Source: Euzebya sp051004735 (GTDB lineage: Bacteria > Actinomycetota > Nitriliruptoria > Euzebyales > Euzebyaceae). From it: a DNA stretch of 64,000 bases. Below the pieces are notes generated by a model. It did not search any database. It was not told the DNA's origin and worked only from the letters and a program-made list of their open reading frames with translations. The position numbers were made by a program, and so were the translations under genes. Location: NCBI GenBank assembly GCA_051004735.1, contig JBPCKA010000069.1, forward strand, positions 62,001 to 126,000, read 5' to 3'. Each line of letters starts with the position of its first letter. The first letter of the stretch is position 1. Below, piece after piece: positions 32,501-39,498 of this stretch.

Positions 32501-32540
32501 TACTCCAGATTGGAGCAACCTAACACTCCAATCTGGAGTA
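32501..32540. promoter_or_regulatory. Double PadR operator
   Basis: TACTCCAGATTGGAG (32501-32515) and CTCCAATCTGGAGTA (32526-32540) are exact inverted repeats 10 bases apart, and each half is itself nearly palindromic (CTCCA..TGGAG). The site lies in the 120-base gap between the divergent monooxygenase and PadR genes, 41 bases before the monooxygenase start. Confidence 0.75.
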
Positions 32541-32579
32541 TGTCAAGTGATAACGCTGACGCATGTCGAGAGGCAGAGA

Positions 32580-33260
32580 ATGAGTGATCAACTGACGACC
32601 ACCTCGTATGCGGTGCTGACGCAAGTCGCAGTGCGACCCTGGTCGTCCTATGAGCTGGCGCAGCAGCGCGTCCGCTACTTCCGGTACGTCTGGCCGCGGG
32701 CTGAGAGTGCCATCTACCGGGAGGTGAAGCGGCTCTCCTCGATGGGTCTGCTCGACGGCACCAAGGAGTACACCGGGAAGCGGTCCCGGACGGTCTACTC
32801 GATCACCGACGACGGAAAAGAGGCGCTACGGCAGTGGCTGGGAACGCCGGTCTCGCCGTTCTCGATGGACTTCGAGGCGATCCTGCGCATCTTCATCGCT
32901 CCCCTGGGAACCAAGGACGACCTCGTGGGCACGCTCAAACAGGTCCACGCCGATACCCAGGAGATGCTCCAGTTCGCCGGCGAGGTCAAACAAGAGTTCA
33001 TCGATGGCATCAACCCGACCCAAGACCAGGCCTACCTCAGAGCGCTGCCGGTCGACTTCTTCATCAGCCTGCTGAACACCGTCGACTCATGGGCCGAACG
33101 CTCCCTGGCAGAGATCGAGACCTGGGATGATCTCATGCCCTCGGAGGAGAAGAACAACAGGGGCCTGGAGAAGATCCGTCAGATGCCCGTCGACACCCCC
33201 GACGAGGCACTCAAACACATCTCCAAACCCCCCAAGAGCCAGACGCGGAGCCGCTCGTGA
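32580..33260 (+). CDS. PadR family transcriptional regulator
   Basis: 226 residues. The N-terminal winged helix (TTTSYAVLTQVAVRPWSSYE, ESAIYREVKRLSSMGLLDG, SRTVYSITDDGKEALRQWL) is that of PadR repressors, followed by a helical VirR-type dimerisation domain and a charged tail. PadR proteins repress divergent genes and are released by phenolic acids or drugs. The adjacent inverted repeats at 32501-32540 are the expected binding sites and would control both this gene and the monooxygenase-DUF998 operon. Frames upstream of 32580 are shadows of the monooxygenase gene. Confidence 0.88.
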   Translation: MSDQLTTTSYAVLTQVAVRPWSSYELAQQRVRYFRYVWPRAESAIYREVKRLSSMGLLDGTKEYTGKRSRTVYSITDDGKEALRQWLGTPVSPFSMDFEAILRIFIAPLGTKDDLVGTLKQVHADTQEMLQFAGEVKQEFIDGINPTQDQAYLRALPVDFFISLLNTVDSWAERSLAEIETWDDLMPSEEKNNRGLEKIRQMPVDTPDEALKHISKPPKSQTRSRS

Positions 33261-33353
33261 TCAGGTCGCCTGCCACCGGGCCGTGGCAGGGATTTCGGAC
33301 CGTCGACCTCGACCTCGACAGGTGGGGGACTTTGCAGTTGACACCCGTTGAAC

Positions 33354-34436
33354 CTATCGCGCGGTCCACTCCTGCGGCGGCGTGGGGCGCTGGAAGGCCA
33401 GGCCACCGCCGTCGGCCACCTCACGCAGCATCCCGGCGCGAGCGAACGCGGTCAGGTCCTGCCGGGCAACCCGCAACTCCACGCCGACGTCCTGCGCGTA
33501 CTCCCGCAGATTGATGATGCGACCAGGCGGCAGGTCCTGCACGATCCCCCGCCCCCGTTCTGGCAGACCCGGACGAGGGCGCGGGTCAAGCTGGTCTGCG
33601 GCCTGCTCCAACGCCCGTGCCAGGGCGGCGGTGTGCCGTTCCAGCCAGCGCGACAGATCCCCCTGGCGCCGCACGGTGGCCGCCACCTCGCCGTAGTACC
33701 CGGTTGCATCGGCCCACAACTGTTCTTCCACCACCGCGACACCGTGGGGATCCACGCCCAACGAGTGCAGCACAATTCTGGTGAACGCCCTGGCTACCCG
33801 CCCGTTACCCGCCTCGAACGGTTGGATGTGCAACAGCCGTTCGTGGGCGATACCCGCGGTGATCGCCGGATGCAGGACCAGGGTCCGGCGGCGCAACCAC
33901 TGGTCCAGTTCGGCCAACAACGGGCTGACCTCCGCAGGTGCCGGTGCGTTGTAGATCACCATCCCCTGACCGCCGTCGTGCACCGCCTGGTCGGTGGTGC
34001 GTGGCACAGCGATCACGTCAGGATCGACCAGTCCCTGACAGATCAGCCCGTGCAGCCGCCCGATCGTGTCCAGCGGATGACGCAACGCCACATCGGCCAG
34101 GTCGGCTTCGACCTGCACCAGACCGCGTAGGTTGGCGTACTCAAGGGCTGCGACCTCCTGGGTCTCCATCGACTCAAGCCTCAACGCCCGTGCCCAGCCC
34201 ACCCCCGGATCAGGCGGGAGTTCGGCCAGGTGAGGCACCCGGCCGTCATCGACCTCCGCCGCCGTCGCCTGAGTCAGCGGTGATCCGTCCAGTCGTGCAG
34301 AGGCAAACGCAGCCGCACGACGCGACTGGCTGGCCAGTTGCGCCCGCTGATCCGGGTCGGCCGCGGCCAGTCTGGTGCTGGCCGCCTCGACTCTGGCGAC
34401 CAACTGCACCAGTTGGTGGCTGTAGCTGAATTGCAT
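33354..34436 (-). CDS. Fic-domain protein with catalytic His replaced by Gln
   Basis: 360 residues. An N-terminal helical Fic_N region with the ARLDGSPLT segment precedes the Fic core. The motif that should read HPFx(D/E)GNGRxxR here reads QPFEAGNGRVAR (Q205 to R216). The His needed to attack the phosphate of ATP or other nucleotides is Gln, and the acidic metal ligand is Ala, while the GNGR anion loop stays. A winged helix at the C-terminus (about 285-350) is common in this Fic class. The protein probably lacks AMP-transfer activity and may act as a binder or regulator. Length and flanks look normal, so this is an altered protein rather than decay. Confidence 0.85.
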   Translation of the reverse strand: MQFSYSHQLVQLVARVEAASTRLAAADPDQRAQLASQSRRAAAFASARLDGSPLTQATAAEVDDGRVPHLAELPPDPGVGWARALRLESMETQEVAALEYANLRGLVQVEADLADVALRHPLDTIGRLHGLICQGLVDPDVIAVPRTTDQAVHDGGQGMVIYNAPAPAEVSPLLAELDQWLRRRTLVLHPAITAGIAHERLLHIQPFEAGNGRVARAFTRIVLHSLGVDPHGVAVVEEQLWADATGYYGEVAATVRRQGDLSRWLERHTAALARALEQAADQLDPRPRPGLPERGRGIVQDLPPGRIINLREYAQDVGVELRVARQDLTAFARAGMLREVADGGGLAFQRPTPPQEWTAR

Positions 34437-34453
34437 CGAGGGATCCGTTGCGC

Positions 34454-35299
34454 TCAGCGGCTGAAACCGAAGGTGCGGGCCACCGTGCGCTGGACATTGT
34501 TCTCACCGATGCGGATTCCCGCGAACACGCCCGCGCCTGCCGTGGCCGCCGCCAGGGTTGCCACGCCAACGCGACGCACGATCTTCTTCTGGCTGCGGTC
34601 AAACTCCACCACGGGCCAACCGCGCCGGTGTGCGATCGACATCATGGACCGGTCCGGGTTGACCGCCACGGGGTGGCCGACGAGTTGCATCATCGGCAAG
34701 TCGCTGGCGGAGTCCGAGTAGGAGTAGCAGCGAGCCAGGTCATATCCCCGATCGGCAGCCAGCAGCCGGATCACATCAGCCTTGCCTTCGCCGTAGCAGA
34801 AGGGCGCAGCCAATTGTCCGCTGTAGATCCCGTCGACGATCTCGCTTTGCGTCCCCAGTCCGCCTGTGATCTCAAGCGCGGCAGCCAGTTCGCTCACGAT
34901 CTCGATCGGGCTGGCCGAGATGATGTACACGTCACGCCCGGCTTCACGGTGCATGTCCAGCAGCGCGTTGGCCTCGGGCTTGATCTTTGGCAGCAGTTCC
35001 TGGATCACCTGTGGAGCCAGGGCGGTCAGCGTCTCGGCCTCCACCCCGGCAACGGTGGCCAGGATGCGGTCACGAACGGCCTCGGACTGCTCATCCGAGG
35101 CGCCGAACAGACGAAACATCAAGGCGCCGGTGCCGTCCACGATCAGTCGTTTCATGGGCAGCAGGCCCTCGCGATAGGCCGCCTTGCCGAAGTACAGGGC
35201 GCTGGATCCGCTCATCAACGTCCGGTCAAGGTCAAAGAACGCCGCAGAATCGGCTGGTGGGGACGGGTCGGTGGTCGCGACGGGGATCTCGGGGGCCAT
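34454..35299 (-). CDS. HAD-IB family hydrolase (SerB-like phosphatase)
   Basis: 281 residues. After a short acidic N-terminus the HAD motif I is FFDLDRTLMSGSS (nucleophile Asp in DxDxT/S), motif II IISASP, and motif III/IV CYSYSDSASDLPMM with the Mg-binding Asp residues. The C-terminus (about 235-265) has a basic and hydrophobic stretch, perhaps a membrane anchor (VGVATLAAATAGAGVFAGI). HAD-IB members dephosphorylate phosphoserine or lysophospholipid-type substrates; the C-terminal helix suggests a membrane-linked substrate. The gene follows the Fic gene on the same strand with a 17-base gap upstream of Fic. Confidence 0.88.
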   Translation of the reverse strand: MAPEIPVATTDPSPPADSAAFFDLDRTLMSGSSALYFGKAAYREGLLPMKRLIVDGTGALMFRLFGASDEQSEAVRDRILATVAGVEAETLTALAPQVIQELLPKIKPEANALLDMHREAGRDVYIISASPIEIVSELAAALEITGGLGTQSEIVDGIYSGQLAAPFCYGEGKADVIRLLAADRGYDLARCYSYSDSASDLPMMQLVGHPVAVNPDRSMMSIAHRRGWPVVEFDRSQKKIVRRVGVATLAAATAGAGVFAGIRIGENNVQRTVARTFGFSR

Positions 35300-35368
35300 A
35301 GGACCACCCGAGTCTGCCAGCCGCCCCGCGCCTCTGCTGGAAGCCCCGATGGCGTAGTTTGAGCGGCG

Positions 35369-36004
35369 ATGGAGCCAACGGCTGAGGTGTCAACGGGAGC
35401 GGCCCCCGACCCACTGGGCGTGACCCAGGCCGTGATGGACAGCATCGCCCAAACCCTGCACGACCGTGCCGTCCAGTCGATTGTGGCCAGCCAGTTGATG
35501 ATCCAGACAGCGATGGATGAGGCAGTGCAAGCGGACGGCCTGATGAGCCGTGGCCTGGAGGCTATCCGCATTGCCGGGGAGCACTGCCGTGACCTGATCT
35601 GGGCCCTGTCACTGCCCCAGATCAGGCCCGAACATGCCGAGGGTGATCTTCTACTGTGGTTGGCGCGGGTCGGCGCAGACAGTCGGGACGTGACGGTCCG
35701 GGTGGGCATTGACCCCGACACCACCGTGGGCACGCTGCAACTTCTGACCCATGCGATCCATCGTGTCGCAGTGGACGCGTTGCTTGATGGACGAGGGTTG
35801 CATCAGGTTGTGATCACCCAGGACGCCGAGGGTCTGGAGGCGGTCATCACCAGGCAGATCGGCTCCCCGTCCCGCGTCGAGGGTCCCTGGCTGAGGCTGG
35901 CCCGGATGCATATTGAGGCCGCGGGGGCTGACTACCGGACCAACCCGGATAACGACGGCATCACCATCCGTGTCGGGCTGGACGTTATCCCGCGGGATTG
36001 TTGA
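35369..36004 (+). CDS. Degenerate histidine-kinase-like protein
   Basis: 211 residues, soluble, with no membrane helix. The N-terminal part has a HisKA_3-like box (SIAQTLHDRAVQSIVASQLM) with His in the usual LHD setting. The rest follows the order of an HATPase domain (THAIHRVAVDALLDGRGLHQVV where the N-box should be, and WLRLARMHIEAAGADYRT at the place of the G-box) but the key Asn and Gly residues are missing. ATP binding is unlikely. It may be a pseudokinase or phosphate-relay protein. No response regulator is adjacent. Its 3' end overlaps the convergent nuclease gene by 20 bases. Confidence 0.55.
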   Translation: MEPTAEVSTGAAPDPLGVTQAVMDSIAQTLHDRAVQSIVASQLMIQTAMDEAVQADGLMSRGLEAIRIAGEHCRDLIWALSLPQIRPEHAEGDLLLWLARVGADSRDVTVRVGIDPDTTVGTLQLLTHAIHRVAVDALLDGRGLHQVVITQDAEGLEAVITRQIGSPSRVEGPWLRLARMHIEAAGADYRTNPDNDGITIRVGLDVIPRDC

Positions 36005-36953
36005 CGGCGGCCCATTCGCGGTCGGCCCGCAGCTTCTCCTCACACGTCGGGGCCAGGCCACACCAGTTGCACATCGGACCGGCGTGCAACTCCCGCGGGG
36101 TGGGATCGTCGGTCAGGCGTAGCGCGGTGACCACGCGGTCGAGCAGACCTCGGGCGGCAGCCTCAAGGACGTCGTCGGTGACGGTCTCCTGGTCCCAGCG
36201 CCCCTCGTCGATGTAGTAGGTCGCGACCTTGAAGGGGGCCTGGCGGTACTTGAGCGTCGCGAGCAGGGCATACCAGCGCATGTCCTGCCGGTCGCTGCGT
36301 GACCGGTTGCCGGTCTTGAGGTCCGCCAACAGCAGCCGTCGTTCGCCCGGCACCACCCGTCCCATGACGATGTCGGGCTTTCCTCGCACCGTCACCGCTC
36401 CCGCGCCGAAGCGTGCCTGGATGGTCGGCTCGAAGATCACCCGCCAGGTGTCGGGCAGCAGCGGGAACGTCGCCCGGTACTCCTCGACCACCGTCGCCGC
36501 CTCGGCCTGCAGGCTGGCCACCTCCAGCTCACCAAGGTCATCGGCGTAATCCAGATGCCCGTCGCCGGAATGGCGGAACTCCTCCCAGGCATGGCTCATC
36601 AGGTCCTTCGCCGTCGCGGTACGGCCGGTGTGCTGATCCAGGGCGATGGCTCGGTGGACCAGTTGGCCTCGTACCGTGGGGCGGGACCACTCGAAGCGGG
36701 ATGCCAGCAGATCCAGATACCGACCGTCGCAGGCCAACGCGTCCAGTTGCGTCTTGCCCAACGTGACCCGCGGCGCATCAACGGCCCGCTGCTCAAGGAT
36801 CGGGGCCAGCCGGCCCTCGATCAGGTCCCTCAGCCGCGCGGGCCGGTCGGGATCGGGTTCGGGGCGCGGTTCCCCCACGGCGAACAGCTCGGTCACAACC
36901 CGCCGCTGCCCCTCGGCCAGGGTGTCCAGGTCCAGTCCACCGACGATGCTCAT
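35985..36953 (-). CDS. RecB-family PD-(D/E)XK nuclease
   Basis: 322 residues from ATG 36953 (MSIVGGLDLDTL). The catalytic block GKPDIVMGRVVPGERRLLLA followed by DLKTGNRSRSDRQDMRWYALL gives the conserved Asp, the D-x-K pair and the downstream QxxxY. C-terminal CNWCGLAPTC suggests a Cys-bound metal or Fe-S cluster as in AddB/Cas4-like nucleases. The family acts in DNA repair and processing. It lies 23 bases downstream of rsgA on the same strand. The frame is open 30 codons farther upstream, but those codons lie inside rsgA. Confidence 0.82.
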   Translation of the reverse strand: MSIVGGLDLDTLAEGQRRVVTELFAVGEPRPEPDPDRPARLRDLIEGRLAPILEQRAVDAPRVTLGKTQLDALACDGRYLDLLASRFEWSRPTVRGQLVHRAIALDQHTGRTATAKDLMSHAWEEFRHSGDGHLDYADDLGELEVASLQAEAATVVEEYRATFPLLPDTWRVIFEPTIQARFGAGAVTVRGKPDIVMGRVVPGERRLLLADLKTGNRSRSDRQDMRWYALLATLKYRQAPFKVATYYIDEGRWDQETVTDDVLEAAARGLLDRVVTALRLTDDPTPRELHAGPMCNWCGLAPTCEEKLRADREWAAVNNPAG

Positions 36954-36976
36954 GAGAAAGGCAGGCCCTACCTGCG

Positions 36977-38035
36977 CTAACGCCACGCTTTGCGCTGCAA
37001 CTGTGTCCGGGTGTCGTGCAGTTCCGCGTGCAACCCCAACCACGCCTGTAGCCGATCAGCCGAGATGGATCCGTCATCGACACCAACCCGCACCCCACAG
37101 TCTGGCTCGGCCTGGTGGGTGCAGTTGGCGAAGCGGCACTGGTCGGCCACGCGGGAGATCTCGCCGAACACCGCGTCGAGGTCGGCGAAGCCCGGCCACA
37201 GTGCGATGGCGCGAACGCCCGGGGTGTCCAGCAGCGCCCCCCCACTGGGCAGGGCCAACAACTCTCTGCGGGTGGTCGTGTGACGTCCCTTCGAATCGCC
37301 ACCACGCACGCCGCCGGTGGCTAACTCCTCATACCCCAGCACGGCGTTGACCAGCGTCGATTTGCCTGCGCCTGATTCACCCAGGAGTGCGACCGTCCGT
37401 CCCGCAGCCGTCAGGGCATCCACTCGGTCGATGCCCACGCCCTGGGAGGCGGCCGTCACCAGCACGTCCTGCCCCGGCGCGGCCCGCCCCAGCGCCAAAC
37501 GAACTTCGGTGGTCTGCGGAAGGTCGCACTTGGTGATGATGATCAACACCTCCGCACCGCTGCCGTGGGCCACGACCAACTGTCGTTCCAGACGGCGGAC
37601 GTTGACTGGTCGATCTGCGCCATGCACAACCGCCACCACATCGATTCCGGCCGCCAGGACCTGGGGTGCGGCCCGATCGGCCGGATCTCGGCGAACCAGG
37701 GCGGTGCGGCGCGGAAGGACCGTGGTGATCACCGGGTCGCCAACATCGGCAACATCGGCAATCACAACCCAGTCGCCCGTTGCCGGGGCTGCCAGGGGAT
37801 CCCGCCTGTCCGCCCGATGGATGACGAACTCGCGTCCGCTGGGCGTGACCGCATCGAATCCCACGCGATGAGTGCTCAGGATCCGGCCAGGACGTGCGGT
37901 GTCACCCACAAGGCCATCCCCGGCGGAGGCGATGTCAGCGACGGCAGCAGCGAAAGCCCCCGCCCATTCCTGATCCCATCCCAGTCCGGTCAGGCCGCCT
38001 GGTGCGTCGGTCGCGATCGGGTCAGCCTTGGTCAT
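36977..38035 (-). CDS. rsgA: Ribosome small-subunit GTPase RsgA
   Basis: 352 residues from ATG 38035. An OB-like N-terminus is followed by a circularly permuted GTPase with G4 IITKCDLP, then G1 GESGAGKSTLVN, the switch region GGDSKGRHTTTRRELL and G3 LLDTPGVR. The C-terminal zinc site is CRFANCTHQAEPDC. RsgA aids late 30S maturation and releases RbfA. An upstream ATG at 38050 is possible. The start overlaps the end of fxsA, and a nuclease gene follows, giving a leftward run Ku-fxsA-rsgA-nuclease. Confidence 0.93.
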   Translation of the reverse strand: MTKADPIATDAPGGLTGLGWDQEWAGAFAAAVADIASAGDGLVGDTARPGRILSTHRVGFDAVTPSGREFVIHRADRRDPLAAPATGDWVVIADVADVGDPVITTVLPRRTALVRRDPADRAAPQVLAAGIDVVAVVHGADRPVNVRRLERQLVVAHGSGAEVLIIITKCDLPQTTEVRLALGRAAPGQDVLVTAASQGVGIDRVDALTAAGRTVALLGESGAGKSTLVNAVLGYEELATGGVRGGDSKGRHTTTRRELLALPSGGALLDTPGVRAIALWPGFADLDAVFGEISRVADQCRFANCTHQAEPDCGVRVGVDDGSISADRLQAWLGLHAELHDTRTQLQRKAWR

Positions 38036-38558
38036 GGTGGCCAGGGTCATCGGCGCTGCGATGCACCTCGACCACTTCAACATCGATCACACCCCTGTCG
38101 ACAGGTCGATTCCGAGGTTCCGACCGCGGGGTCTGATTCTCAGCCGAACGTCGACCCGGCCGCAAGCCACCCATTGTGAACATCGTGCCCATCGGTCCAG
38201 CACCAACCGTGATCCGGTCGCGCAAGGCGTGGTTTAGTGCCTTGCGTGTGGGCGGAAGCACCAAGCCCAATCCGATCACATCGGTCACGAACCCCGGGGT
38301 CAGCATCAAGGCGCCGGCCAACAGGATCAAGGCGCCGTCCACGATCTCCTCAGTCGGCATCCGGCCTTCAGCGGTCGCTCCTTTGAACCGCCGCCACGCC
38401 AGCGCACCCTGTCGACGTACCAGGTAAGCGCCGATGATCGAGTCCAGCAGCAGGATCACGAGGGTCAATGGCCAGCCGACCGCGTCCTGCACCTGGCCGA
38501 TGACCGTGATCTCAACGATCGGGACCACGATGAACGCAACGACCAGGATCAGCCCCAC
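38022..38558 (-). CDS. fxsA: FxsA family membrane protein
   Basis: 178 residues. The N-terminal half matches FxsA: helices ILVVAFIVVPIVEITVIG and PLTLVILLLDSIIGAYLVR, then GALILLAGALMLTPGFVTDV, which is the family signature. The C-terminal ~60 residues are polar and variable. FxsA overproduction suppresses F exclusion of phage T7 in E. coli; its normal role is unknown. GTG 38558 overlaps the Ku stop by one base (TAGTG). Confidence 0.85.
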   Translation of the reverse strand: MGLILVVAFIVVPIVEITVIGQVQDAVGWPLTLVILLLDSIIGAYLVRRQGALAWRRFKGATAEGRMPTEEIVDGALILLAGALMLTPGFVTDVIGLGLVLPPTRKALNHALRDRITVGAGPMGTMFTMGGLRPGRRSAENQTPRSEPRNRPVDRGVIDVEVVEVHRSADDPGHHDQG

Positions 38559-39427
38559 TACGACGCCTCACGCTCCTGCAGGTTCTGATCCTCCGACCTA
38601 CCTGACTTGCCGGACTTGCCCGTCTTGGACTGTTCCACCGACGCCTTCAGCGCCGCCATGAGGTCGACGACGGAGGCACGCTCGCCCTCCTCCTCGACGA
38701 TGGCGATCTCTTCACCATCGACTTTTGCCTGCACCGCATCCAGGACCCGCTGGCGATAGGTGTCGGTGTAGGCCGCGGGGTCAAAGGTTCCGCTGTAGTT
38801 CTCGATCAGCGACATTGCCATGTCGACTTCTGCCTTGCGTGGCTCGGGAACCTCATCGATACCGACGTCACTCAATGCAAAGTCGCGGATCTCATCGGGC
38901 CAGTGCATGGTGCTCAGGACCAGGACTGGTTCGGCCTCACCGTCCTCACCCGCGGGACGTTCGACCAGTCGCAGCACGGCCATGTGCTCCTTGTCCCGCA
39001 TGGTCACGCGGCACAGGGCGACGCTCTTGGCCTGCTTCATCGCCTGGCTCAGCAGGGCGTATGCCTTCGCCCCGGTCTCCTCAGGCCCCAGGTAGTAGGG
39101 CTTGTCGTAATAGATCGGGTCGATCTCGCTCAGGGGGACGAACGTCTCGATGTCGATGACCCGGCTGGATGAGGGTCGTAGCGCGTCCAGCTCGTCGGGT
39201 TCGAAGACCACATATCGGTCTTTCTCATACTCAAAGCCCTTGACGATCTCGTCGTTGTCGACGGGTTCGTCATCGGCCTTGGCAACCCGCTTGTAGCCGA
39301 CCCGACTGGAATCTTTTCGGCGCAGTTGGTTGAACGACGGTGACTTGTTCTCCGTCGCGGTGTACAGGCCCACCGGGATGGTGACCAGCCCGAAGGACAA
39401 CGTGCCTTTCCACAGAGTGCGCGGCAT
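38558..39427 (-). CDS. ku: Ku protein, non-homologous end joining
   Basis: 289 residues from ATG 39427, where the protein starts MPRTLWKGTLSFGLVTIPVG as bacterial Ku does. The conserved core includes GYKRVAKADDEPVD, KGFEYEKDRYVVFEPDEL and KPYYLGPEETGAKAYALL. The C-terminus ends in a short Lys/Ser/Gly tail (QSKTGKSGKSGRSEDQ). Ku binds DNA ends as a homodimer and recruits LigD. ligD lies divergently 71 bases away, the usual pairing. Upstream in-frame codons to 39508 overlap the ligD leader. Confidence 0.95.
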   Translation of the reverse strand: MPRTLWKGTLSFGLVTIPVGLYTATENKSPSFNQLRRKDSSRVGYKRVAKADDEPVDNDEIVKGFEYEKDRYVVFEPDELDALRPSSSRVIDIETFVPLSEIDPIYYDKPYYLGPEETGAKAYALLSQAMKQAKSVALCRVTMRDKEHMAVLRLVERPAGEDGEAEPVLVLSTMHWPDEIRDFALSDVGIDEVPEPRKAEVDMAMSLIENYSGTFDPAAYTDTYRQRVLDAVQAKVDGEEIAIVEEEGERASVVDLMAALKASVEQSKTGKSGKSGRSEDQNLQEREAS

Positions 39428-39498
39428 TCCTCCATCATCGCGGCCCAAGGCCTGATGCGCCATGCCCGGTGTGGCAATGCGATGATGCGGAGGTGGCC

